Position numbers and translations under genes: made by a program. Below, in pieces: positions 1-5,966 of a DNA stretch of 6,277 bases. The notes beneath the pieces were generated by a model that had not been told where the DNA came from, searched no databases, and saw only the letters and a list, made by a program, of their open reading frames with translations. Each line of letters opens with the position of its first letter. Positions within the stretch are counted from its first letter, which is position 1. The stretch is from JAABYT01 sp041581935 (GTDB taxonomy: Bacteria > Pseudomonadota > Gammaproteobacteria > HK1), in NCBI GenBank assembly GCA_041581935.1, contig JBFICP010000193.1, forward strand, positions 1 to 6,277. The letters are read 5' to 3'.

Positions 1-737
1 GTGCCGAAGCCACCGTTATCGAGATCCGCGAGTCGGGCCGTGTCGCGAACGAATGCGGTCTCGTATTCGCGTGCCGTGGACGGGTCGAGACGCCGAGATT
101 CGAGCGCCGGCCGTGCGCTGTCGATAGCGGCGGCCGCCTGCATGGCTGCCTCGGTGAGTTGCGCGCGGTCCTCTCGCCAGCGCTCGTCGACACGCTCGAT
201 GAGGGCGCGGAACTGGTCGGCGGGCAGGTAGGTGGTGGCATAAAGCGGGTAGCCTTCCGGCGTCAAAAATACGTTCAGGGGCCATCCCCCGTGACCACGG
301 GTCGCGACCATGAAATTCATCAAATGATTGTCGAGCGCCGGCTGAAGCTCGCGATCGATTTTGATGGGGACGAAGTTCGCGTTGAGCAGCTGCGCGATAC
401 CTGGGTCGAGATAGCTCTCCCGGTGCATCACGTGACACCAGTGGCAGGAGAAGTAGCCGACCGACACGTACATGAGCTTGCCCTCGCGTCGCGCCCGCTC
501 GACCGGTGAACCGTTCCAGGTCTGCCATGCCACGGGGTCCTGGCCGTGCATGGCAAGATAGGGTGAAGGGTGGCCTTCGAGGTCGTTGGCAGTCGCCGAC
601 GCCGTGGACAGGCTCACCATCAGCAGCAGGGCGGCAGCGCATCGCTGCGCCCGGTCGCATACTGCTCGACTCGACGGCGCGTACGGCACGAACAAGTACC
701 CGGTTGATGTAGCAGGTGAGACCGCGCGCCTCGGCAT
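1..737 (-). CDS. Exported DUF255/YyaL-type thioredoxin-domain protein, N-terminal part (runs off the left edge)
   Basis: The reading frame stays open from about 737 to the window edge and reads as the N-terminal thioredoxin-like domain of the DUF255 (YyaL, SSP411/SPATA20) family. The family signatures appear in order: SPYLAMHGQDPVAW, then VGYFSCHWCHVM with the CxxC pair CHWC (bases 435-446), then ES, VPIKIDRE, GGWPLNVFLTP, and finally DNGGFG, where the family continues with APKFP beyond the window. Family members are usually 500-700 residues, so most of the C-terminal six-hairpin-like region is missing. Before the domain lies a signal-peptide-like stretch, RCAAALLLMVSLSTASA with an AxA-like cleavage site, suggesting a periplasmic protein; classical YyaL proteins lack one. 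The start is uncertain. ATG at 737 has only a weak GGA upstream and gives a long n-region. GTG at 689 gives a more normal signal peptide. The biochemical role of the family is poorly defined; a thiol-redox role is inferred from CxxC. Confidence 0.85.
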   Translation of the reverse strand, partial: MPRRAVSPATSTGYLFVPYAPSSRAVCDRAQRCAAALLLMVSLSTASATANDLEGHPSPYLAMHGQDPVAWQTWNGSPVERARREGKLMYVSVGYFSCHWCHVMHRESYLDPGIAQLLNANFVPIKIDRELQPALDNHLMNFMVATRGHGGWPLNVFLTPEGYPLYATTYLPADQFRALIERVDERWREDRAQLTEAAMQAAAAIDSARPALESRRLDPSTAREYETAFVRDTARLADLDNGGFG

Positions 738-761
738 CGGTTCCGGACTATCATCGCACCC

Positions 762-1781
762 ATGGGCACGATTCCTGAGGTAACCGTTCTCATGCCGGTG
801 CGAAACGCGGTCGCCACGTTGCAGCCGTGTCTCGACTCCATTCGCGCACAGAGCTTCGACGACTTCGAGCTGCTCATCGTCGACGACGCTTCCAGCGATG
901 GTACCCGCCGTTTCGTCGCCTCGCATGCGAGCGCCGATTGCCGCATTCGCCTGCTGTCGCCGCCGGAACGCGGGCTCGTGGCGTGTCTCAACGCGGGGCT
1001 CGCCGCAGCGCGTGCGCCACTCGTCGCGCGCATGGATGCCGATGACACGATGCACGGCGAGCGCCTGGCCGTTCAGCGTGCCTATCTGCGCTCGCATGCA
1101 GACGTCGACGTGGTGGCGAGTCGCGTGCGGGCATTTCCAGACGCGGACGTGGGCGTGGGAATGCGCGAATACCTTCGCTGGCAGAACGGTTGTATTGGAA
1201 CCGACGTGCTGCGAGACGAGATTTACGTGGAGAGCCCGATGACGCATCCGAGCGTCATGTACCGTCGCGCCGCCGTCATCGATGCGGGTGGCTATCGCGA
1301 CGGTGATTTTCCCGAGGACTACGATCTGTGGCTGCGCCTCAACCTGAATGGATCACGCATGGCCAAGATCGACCGCTGCCTGCTCGCTTGGCGCCAGCAC
1401 GCGGGCAGCGCATCGCGCCGCGACCCGCGCTATGCGCGCGAGGCTTTCGATCGCCTGCGCGCGCGCTATCTGGCCCGCGAGCCGCGTCTCGCCGGCGCTC
1501 GGCCGCTGGCTTTCTGGGGCGCCGGGCGACGGACCCGACGCCGCGCCGCTCATGTGCGGGCGCGCGGGGTCACGCCGTCGGTTTGGGTCGACGTGGATCC
1601 GAGAAAGATCGGTCGCCGCATCGAGGGCGTGCCGGTGGTGGCCCCGGTCTGGCTCGCCGGGCGCCGGCCGCGGCCCTTCGTGCTCGGATGGGTGGCGCGC
1701 CACGGCGCCCGGGAGCAAATCGCGGCCGCCCTGAACGCCATGGGCTACGCGCGGGGCAGAGACTACCTGGCGGTCGGCTGA
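762..1781 (+). CDS. Family 2 glycosyltransferase with extra C-terminal Rossmann-like domain
   Basis: This 339-residue protein is a GT-A fold, family 2 glycosyltransferase, which would transfer a sugar from a nucleotide-sugar donor to an envelope or exopolysaccharide acceptor. Visible family marks are VTVLMPVRNA at residues 7-16, the nucleotide-binding LLIVDDASSDGT at 38-48, the metal-binding DxD as DADD at 92-95, and a likely catalytic-base region PEDYDLWLRL at 184-193. No membrane segment is evident, so it should be cytosolic or peripheral. From about residue 247 there is a second domain starting LAFWGAGRRTRR, followed by WVDVDPRKIGRR and GVPVV. This looks like a small nucleotide-binding-like fold appended to some GT2 enzymes. 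Donor and acceptor cannot be told. It diverges from the DUF255 gene with at most 72 bases between starts, and no other polysaccharide gene is in view. No clear Shine-Dalgarno sequence precedes the ATG. Confidence 0.9.
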   Translation: MGTIPEVTVLMPVRNAVATLQPCLDSIRAQSFDDFELLIVDDASSDGTRRFVASHASADCRIRLLSPPERGLVACLNAGLAAARAPLVARMDADDTMHGERLAVQRAYLRSHADVDVVASRVRAFPDADVGVGMREYLRWQNGCIGTDVLRDEIYVESPMTHPSVMYRRAAVIDAGGYRDGDFPEDYDLWLRLNLNGSRMAKIDRCLLAWRQHAGSASRRDPRYAREAFDRLRARYLAREPRLAGARPLAFWGAGRRTRRRAAHVRARGVTPSVWVDVDPRKIGRRIEGVPVVAPVWLAGRRPRPFVLGWVARHGAREQIAAALNAMGYARGRDYLAVG

Positions 1782-1833
1782 AAACCGCGCTCAGGGTTGA
1801 ATTCCCCGGCGCTCGGATGACGTCCTCCCGTTC

Positions 1834-1853
1834 TCGGGGCGGCTTGTCCCCGA
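1834..1853. terminator. Hairpin in convergent intergenic region
   Basis: TCGGGG (1834-1839) and CCCCGA (1848-1853) form a perfect 6-bp stem with an 8-base loop, 53 bases after the glycosyltransferase stop. No T-run follows on the plus strand, so a role as an intrinsic terminator is only a possibility suggested by position between two converging genes. It competes with the longer inverted repeat starting at 1838. Confidence 0.25.
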
Positions 1854-1893
1854 TTGGGCGATGGGTCAGCGAGGAACGGCTAACGAAGCCGCC
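1838..1893. repeat. 8-bp inverted repeat with nested hairpin
   Basis: GGCGGCTT (1838-1845) is perfectly complementary to AAGCCGCC (1886-1893), enclosing 40 bases. Nested at its right side, CGGCT (1877-1881) and AGCCG (1887-1891) form a 5-bp stem with a 5-base loop, an alternative pairing for the right arm. The plus-strand sequence after the right arm is TTTGAAA, too short a T-run for a strong intrinsic terminator. The position, between convergent stops, fits transcript termination or 3'-end structure. Confidence 0.3.
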
Positions 1894-1898
1894 TTTGA

Positions 1899-1919
1899 AA
1901 CATCTCTTTACCAGATGTT
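1899..1919 (-). terminator. Candidate terminator hairpin downstream of the kinase gene
   Basis: AACATCT (1899-1905) and AGATGTT (1913-1919) make a perfect 7-bp stem with a 7-base loop. It lies 6 bases beyond the TAA stop of the minus-strand kinase gene, where a terminator would sit. The stem is AT-rich and the minus-strand sequence after it is only TCAAAGG, so it lacks a proper U-tract. It may instead protect the 3' end or be chance. Confidence 0.3.
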
Positions 1920-1925
1920 ACCGCG

Positions 1926-3230
1926 TTACGCGTGCGCCGCTGCGCCGGCCGACAGGCGCTCGGTGGCCTGGGACAGCCGCGCCACCAGCGCCGACAAGAA
2001 AACCTTATGGAAGCGCAGCTGGCAGTTGAGCGAAGCGCGCTCGATCATCGATGGGCGCACGTTCATGGTGGTCACGCTGGTTTTTGCGATGATGGTGGCG
2101 CTGCGTTCCTTGTTGGCGATAAATCCCATCTCGCCGAAGCAGTCGCCCTGATGCAGCTCATCGACCTGGATGTCGCCCTTGAGCACCGTCACGTCCCCGG
2201 AAATGATCACGTAGAAGGACGTATCGAGCTCGCCTTCGCTGATGATTTCGCTGCCCGGGGTGAAGTCCAGCCAGCCGCTCGAGTTGATGACTTCCCAGAT
2301 CTCCGGCTCGGTGAAATCGTCGAAGAAGGCGAGGCTGCGCACCAGCTTGAACTTCTCGTCGCCGGGCAGCTGCCCATCGAGCAGCTTGATGTGGTCGTAG
2401 ACGAGACTCAAATCCGCGGCGAGATCGAGGCCCATCCTGTAGCGCTGGCTGGCCCGCTTGCAGAGCGCGCGATCGATTATTCGGCCGAGAATCTGAGGCA
2501 AATCGGGACGCATCTCCACAAGCGGCGTATGCGTTTTTTCGGTGATGCGATGCGCGATGGCGGGAAGGTTGTCCGCGGCGAACGGATGCCGGCCGGTCAA
2601 CAGCTCGTAGGCGACAACCCCCAGTGAGAAAATATCCGTCTGATTGTTGATGGTATCGTCCTTCACCTGCTCCGGTGACATGTAGAGCGGCGAGCCGATA
2701 TAGCCGTGCACCTGAGTGTCGGTGGCGTCACCCTGGGTTCGAAGCGCGATGCTGAAGTCGCTCAGCTTCACCTCGCCGTCTTCGGTAAGGAGAATGTTGC
2801 GCGGCTTTATATCACGGTGAATGACCCCCTGGCGGTGGGCGTAGTCGAGTGCGCGGGCGCTCTTGAACACGATGCGTACGACGTCTTCGACGGGCAGCAG
2901 GCTGTCGGGTTGGCAGTGATCGTAGAGCGTGCGCCCACCGGCGATCAGCTCCATGACGATGTAGCAGATGTCGTCTTCGACACCGGCATCGTAGACGCCG
3001 ACGATGTTCGGATGGCGCAGCTTTCCCGCCACCTTGGCTTCGTTGAAAAACAGCTTCCGGTAGCGAGCACCACCGCGCTTGTCCTGCAAGGATTCCGGCA
3101 GGGCCACCTTGATGGCGACGTCGCGACCGGTAAACGGATCATGACCGAGATACACGACGCCCATGCTGCCCCGCCCGATCTCGCGGATGACGTCGTATTT
3201 GCCGAGTGTGGATTCTTCCAGGTCGTGCAT
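1926..3230 (-). CDS. Serine/threonine protein kinase with C-terminal cyclic-nucleotide-binding domain
   Basis: This 434-residue cytosolic protein joins a Hanks-type kinase to a CRP-like cNMP-binding domain. The kinase (about residues 12-280) shows the glycine loop IGRGSMG at 18-24, VAIK with Lys41, the helix-C Glu64, catalytic HRDIKPRN at 138-145, the metal-binding motif as DFS at 158-160 instead of DFG, GSPLYMSPEQ at 179-188, and the structural Asp199 in DIFSLG. The second domain (about 299-425) carries GELDTSFYVIISGDVTV and the phosphate-binding cassette FGEMGF...RSATI, with Glu367 and Arg376, the pair that contacts the cyclic phosphate in cAMP/cGMP-binding proteins. By inference a cyclic nucleotide could gate phosphorylation; substrate and ligand are unknown. 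There is no transmembrane segment and no PASTA repeat, unlike PknB. No strong Shine-Dalgarno sequence precedes the ATG. The desaturase lies 178 bases upstream on the same strand. Confidence 0.95.
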   Translation of the reverse strand: MHDLEESTLGKYDVIREIGRGSMGVVYLGHDPFTGRDVAIKVALPESLQDKRGGARYRKLFFNEAKVAGKLRHPNIVGVYDAGVEDDICYIVMELIAGGRTLYDHCQPDSLLPVEDVVRIVFKSARALDYAHRQGVIHRDIKPRNILLTEDGEVKLSDFSIALRTQGDATDTQVHGYIGSPLYMSPEQVKDDTINNQTDIFSLGVVAYELLTGRHPFAADNLPAIAHRITEKTHTPLVEMRPDLPQILGRIIDRALCKRASQRYRMGLDLAADLSLVYDHIKLLDGQLPGDEKFKLVRSLAFFDDFTEPEIWEVINSSGWLDFTPGSEIISEGELDTSFYVIISGDVTVLKGDIQVDELHQGDCFGEMGFIANKERSATIIAKTSVTTMNVRPSMIERASLNCQLRFHKVFLSALVARLSQATERLSAGAAAHA

Positions 3231-3314
3231 GGGCCGTGGAGGCGGAGTGCGGGGCTCAGTAAAGGAATCGGTCGCTCAAGGCCCATCTTTAGTGACCGGA
3301 GGCCGCACCTGGGA

Positions 3315-3330
3315 AAAAAGATCGCTTTTT
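3315..3330. repeat. A/T-tract palindrome upstream of the kinase gene
   Basis: AAAAAG (3315-3320), ATCG, CTTTTT (3325-3330) forms a 6-bp inverted repeat in the 178-base gap between desaturase stop and kinase start. CACC (3306-3309) and GGTG (3332-3335) could pair outside it, with an unequal bulge. It could be part of a terminator for the desaturase transcript, which is read on the minus strand, or a protein-binding site for the kinase promoter. The stem has almost no GC core, which argues against a strong intrinsic terminator. I see no convincing -35/-10 pair and no small gene in the rest of this gap. Confidence 0.3.
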
Positions 3331-3408
3331 GGGTGTAAAGGGTCGCCAATCGGCAAGCGCAAACGAGCATCGCCCCTTGCCAACGAGCGCGTCGAAACGT
3401 TTGCTTCC

Positions 3409-4290
3409 TCAGCCGCGCAGCAATCGGCCCTGGCGGCCGTCTTCCAGTCGGCACTCCGCGACATCGCGGGCGAGATGCAGCTTGCGCAGCGCAGCGATGA
3501 GCCACCAGGAGACGTCGAGCTCCCACGGACGAAGGCCGTGGCGGGCCGAGCTCGGCCAGGCGTGATGGTTGTTGTGCCAGCCTTCGCCGAATGCCAGCAA
3601 CGCCACCAGCCAGTTGTTCGCTCCCTTGGCCGCGCCGAAACTACGATAGCCCCAGGTATGAGCGGCGGAGTTCACCAACCAGGTCGAATGGTAGAGCAGC
3701 ACCAGCCGTGTGCAGAAACCCCACAGGAACAACCCCAGGCCGCCGGTCGCGAACAGGGCCGCGCCTAGGGCGAAGCCGGGCAGGTAATGGAATCGGTCCA
3801 GCCAGCGATAGAAGGGGTCATCGGAGAGATCGCGGGCATGGCGCCGCTTGCGGCGACGCTCGGTCTCATCGGGCCGCAGGTAGAAGATCCAGCCCATGTG
3901 CGCGAAAAACAGTCCGCGATTGATGTCGTGGGGATCGGCATCGTCGTCGCTGTGGAAGTGATGCTGGCGGTGATCACACACCCAGGTGGCTGGGCTTCCC
4001 TGCAGCGCCATGGCGCCCAGGATCGCGAAAACGCGCTCGAGCCAGCGCGGTGCACGAAAGCTGCGGTGGGCGAGCAGCCGGTGATAGCCCACTGTGATGC
4101 CGAAGCCGGTCATGGCGTAAAGCGCGAGCATGACCGCGAGGTTGGCCCAGCTGAAGTAGGCGAACGACGTGAGCGCGCCGACATGCACGGCGACGAAATA
4201 GAACGCGAGAAGTGGAGAAAATCGGTCGGCAGGTGCGAATATCGTTTGTTCGCAGGACGCGAAACGGCGTCCCACCGGCGCTTTTACCAT
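3409..4290 (-). CDS. Delta-9 type membrane fatty acid desaturase (acyl-CoA desaturase family)
   Basis: This 293-residue protein belongs to the integral-membrane, non-haem di-iron desaturases (stearoyl-CoA desaturase/DesC type), which put a cis double bond, typically at position 9, into a fatty acyl chain using O2 and an electron carrier. All three histidine boxes are present: HRLLAH at residues 70-75, HRQHH at 107-111 and HNNHH at 239-243. A further His211 sits in VNSAAHTWG. The family spacer SDDDADPHD and FFAHMGW follow the second box. Hydrophobic stretches at about 26-66 and 172-209 give the expected two membrane hairpins, with the His boxes on the cytoplasmic side. The start is supported by a purine-rich ribosome binding site. 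Its length is normal for bacterial members. It lies 53 bases after the dioxygenase stop and could be read from the same transcript. The exact acyl carrier and position of desaturation cannot be told from sequence. Confidence 0.95.
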   Translation of the reverse strand: MVKAPVGRRFASCEQTIFAPADRFSPLLAFYFVAVHVGALTSFAYFSWANLAVMLALYAMTGFGITVGYHRLLAHRSFRAPRWLERVFAILGAMALQGSPATWVCDHRQHHFHSDDDADPHDINRGLFFAHMGWIFYLRPDETERRRKRRHARDLSDDPFYRWLDRFHYLPGFALGAALFATGGLGLFLWGFCTRLVLLYHSTWLVNSAAHTWGYRSFGAAKGANNWLVALLAFGEGWHNNHHAWPSSARHGLRPWELDVSWWLIAALRKLHLARDVAECRLEDGRQGRLLRG

Positions 4291-4292
4291 CG

Positions 4293-4300
4293 CCTTCTCC
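4293..4300 (-). promoter_or_regulatory. Ribosome binding site of the desaturase gene
   Basis: On the minus strand GGAGAAGG lies 2 bases before the ATG as a whole, with its core GGAG 6 bases before the start codon. It is the clearest Shine-Dalgarno sequence in the window and supports ATG at 4290 as the start. Confidence 0.6.
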
Positions 4301-4343
4301 CCGGGTTATTGTTATCGAGCAAACCCCCTCGAAGGCGAACATC

Positions 4344-5123
4344 CTAGACTCTTCGGCGATGAGCCTCAAGTCGCGCGGGCACCGTGCGCCCGAAGCTTCC
4401 GTCGGCGGCCAGCACCAGATCAAAGCGTCCGCTGAGCTCGCCGCGGGTTCCGGGGACCGGCTCGAGTGCGACGATGAGACGCGCCCGCGCGTCCGGGTCA
4501 CGGATGCTGTTGAGCAGGCCGTCGCGCGCGTTCAGCGGCTCGCCGGCGACGTACATCTGGGTAACCAGGCCTTCGATGCCGGCTCCGCTCACGGCGAAGT
4601 GAATGTGGGGCGTGCGCCCGGGGTAGGGCACCGGCTTGATGGTGCGAAAGCGATACAGTCCGTCGTCTCCGGTGGTGCTTCGGCCGTAGCCCTGGAAGTT
4701 TTCGTCCACGGGCGCGTCGCGACGGTCTCGGGGATGGTGATAGCGGCCGAAGGCGTTGCACTGCCAGATCTCGACGCGCGCCCCGGAGATGATGCGACCG
4801 CGCTCGTCGCTGACCCGTCCGGTGATGTGCGTGATGGTCCCTTTTGCGATGGCGTCTTTCCCGTTCACGCGAACGAGATCATTGTCCATGTCGAGCGGCA
4901 GGGTCGCCGGATAAAAGGGGCCAGTGCTCTGGCGCGGCGTGCGCGCCTGAACGGTGGCGCCCTGAAGTGCGGGCACGAACAACGCGAGCGTCGCGCCGGC
5001 ATTGCCGAGAAACGTCCGCCTGGTGGGTCTCTCTCGATGAGGATATTCGCCATTTTTCATCGCTTGTCGCCTCGATTGCTTTCCGATGAGACAGATGCCG
5101 GTCGGCCGGGTTCCGGTGTTCAT
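4344..5123 (-). CDS. Tat-exported intradiol ring-cleavage dioxygenase (protocatechuate 3,4-dioxygenase beta-like)
   Basis: This protein resembles Fe(III) intradiol dioxygenases, which open catechol-type rings between the two hydroxyls. The expected iron ligands are visible: Tyr128 in FGRYHHP, Tyr167 in PVPYPG, and His173/His175 in PHIHF. STGPFYP at residues 66-72 matches the family start of the catalytic domain, and ITGRVSDERGRIISGARVEIWQ is its beta-sandwich core. The N-terminus carries a twin-arginine signal, PTRRTFLGNAGATLALF at residues 33-49, so the enzyme should fold in the cytoplasm and be exported. That is unlike cytosolic PcaH or CatA of aromatic catabolism. Two starts are possible. 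ATG 5123 overlaps the methyltransferase stop as ATGA, suggesting coupled translation. ATG 5060 has a GAGG site and gives a more compact Tat signal. No other aromatic-degradation gene is nearby, so the substrate is unknown. Confidence 0.93.
   Translation of the reverse strand: MNTGTRPTGICLIGKQSRRQAMKNGEYPHRERPTRRTFLGNAGATLALFVPALQGATVQARTPRQSTGPFYPATLPLDMDNDLVRVNGKDAIAKGTITHITGRVSDERGRIISGARVEIWQCNAFGRYHHPRDRRDAPVDENFQGYGRSTTGDDGLYRFRTIKPVPYPGRTPHIHFAVSGAGIEGLVTQMYVAGEPLNARDGLLNSIRDPDARARLIVALEPVPGTRGELSGRFDLVLAADGSFGRTVPARLEAHRRRV
5070..5073 (-). promoter_or_regulatory. Candidate internal ribosome binding site for the dioxygenase gene
   Basis: GAGG on the minus strand lies 9 bases before the in-frame ATG at 5060, whose product would begin MKNGEYPHRERPTRRTFLG. 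It competes with the upstream ATG at 5123, which has no Shine-Dalgarno match but overlaps the preceding stop codon. Confidence 0.4.
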
Positions 5124-5947
5124 TCGAACCCGCGTGTTGCGAGCACTTCTTCAGCCGGTGTGCGATCTCCGGTGCGGCTGATACTGCGCGGGCCCCGGAG
5201 CAGCAACAGTCGAAATCCGAGTGAATCGTAGAGCTCGAGAACGCGCTCGGTGGCCTGATTGGAAAGCACGACCGGTCCGTCGTGCGTGCCGAGCCAACGC
5301 GCAAGTCTCACCTGCTCAGTCCAGTCGAACCCGTGGCGGGAGTACTGCCGGAACGCGACGTCGTAGGGCGGATCGGCGTAGATGAAGTCGCCTTTCTCCA
5401 GTCGCAGGCTCTCGAAGTCCTCGTAGGTGAAATTCCATCGGCGAAGCACGTCGCGATAGGCGCTGAAGTCGCGCACGTAGTTGATGCGATTGTGACGGCC
5501 GAAGGGAACGTTGAACTCGCCCTTGCGGTTGAAGCGACACAGGCCATTGTACGCGGTGCGATTGAGGTAGTAGAAGAGCTCGGCCGCCTTGCGGCTGAAC
5601 AGTCCGCGACGGGTTGCCGTGAGTCGATTGAAATCACTGCGATGCCGATAGTAGAGATCGCGCTCATTGCGCATGGCGACGCGAATGGTCAGGCCTTCCT
5701 GCAGGCGACGGTAGAAGTTGACGGGATGCGGATTGACGTCGTTCAGGAGCGCGCGCTCGGGATTGAGCCCGAGCGCCACCGCCAATCCGCCACAGAACGG
5801 TTCCACCAGTCGTCGGGGATCCTGCGCGCGCCATAGGGGTTCGAGATGCGGCACCAGCCAACGCTTGCCGCCGGCCCACTTGAGCGGCGGGCGCAAAACC
5901 GGTGCGCCGGCGTCGGCGCTCGATGGTGGTGTGCTTCTGCTCGCCAT
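5120..5947 (-). CDS. Dam-type DNA N6-adenine methyltransferase (D12 class)
   Basis: This 275-residue protein is a D12-class (Dam/M.DpnII, alpha-group) DNA adenine methyltransferase that transfers a methyl group from S-adenosylmethionine to adenine N6. The S-adenosylmethionine-binding motifs are PPLKWAGGKR at residues 20-29 and EPFCGG at 49-54, with LLNDVNP at 67-73. The family block FYYLNRTAYNGLCRFN is at 125-140 and NVPFG at 146-150. The catalytic motif IV is DPPY at 192-195, followed by VVLSNQ at 226-231. The C-terminal SISRTGDRTPAEEVL resembles the Dam-family tail. GATC is the likely target from family resemblance, but this is inference. There is no restriction endonuclease in view, so it looks like an orphan regulatory or repair-type enzyme. 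It starts 19 bases after the upstream gene's stop, and its TGA overlaps a possible dioxygenase ATG. Confidence 0.93.
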   Translation of the reverse strand: MASRSTPPSSADAGAPVLRPPLKWAGGKRWLVPHLEPLWRAQDPRRLVEPFCGGLAVALGLNPERALLNDVNPHPVNFYRRLQEGLTIRVAMRNERDLYYRHRSDFNRLTATRRGLFSRKAAELFYYLNRTAYNGLCRFNRKGEFNVPFGRHNRINYVRDFSAYRDVLRRWNFTYEDFESLRLEKGDFIYADPPYDVAFRQYSRHGFDWTEQVRLARWLGTHDGPVVLSNQATERVLELYDSLGFRLLLLRGPRSISRTGDRTPAEEVLATRGFE

Positions 5948-5966
5948 CGCCAGCGCGCCGTCGGCC

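Noticed and set aside
16..660. Long minus-strand open frame of 214 codons at the left edge
   Set aside because: It is shifted relative to the true DUF255 frame, which reads clear family motifs (CHWC, GGWPLNVFLTP, GGFG) through the same bases. The shifted product is Arg/Pro-rich with no family pattern.
1782..1925. Possible riboswitch between glycosyltransferase and kinase
   Set aside because: The region lies at the 3' ends of two converging genes, not upstream of a start, and I see no conserved core of a known riboswitch class.
1328..2029. Plus-strand open frame of 233 codons overlapping the glycosyltransferase end and the intergenic region
   Set aside because: It is a shifted frame of the glycosyltransferase that continues into the intergenic DNA and the kinase 3' end. 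It is Arg/Ala/Gly/Pro-rich with no family signature.
1932..3338. Plus-strand open frames (1932-2627, 2706-3338) opposite the kinase
   Set aside because: They mirror the kinase gene codon pattern, have no motifs of their own and break off at arbitrary points. The kinase reading is unambiguous.
4212..5231. Plus-strand open frame of 339 codons opposite the dioxygenase
   Set aside because: It is antisense to a well-supported dioxygenase gene and overlaps the ends of the desaturase and methyltransferase genes. Its product shows no recognisable motif, and long antisense frames are expected in GC-rich DNA.
5282..5836. Plus-strand open frame of 184 codons opposite the methyltransferase
   Set aside because: It is antisense to the D12 methyltransferase, whose motifs are all in the minus frame.
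5120..5947. Complete restriction-modification system
   Set aside because: Only the methyltransferase is present. Neither neighbour resembles an endonuclease.
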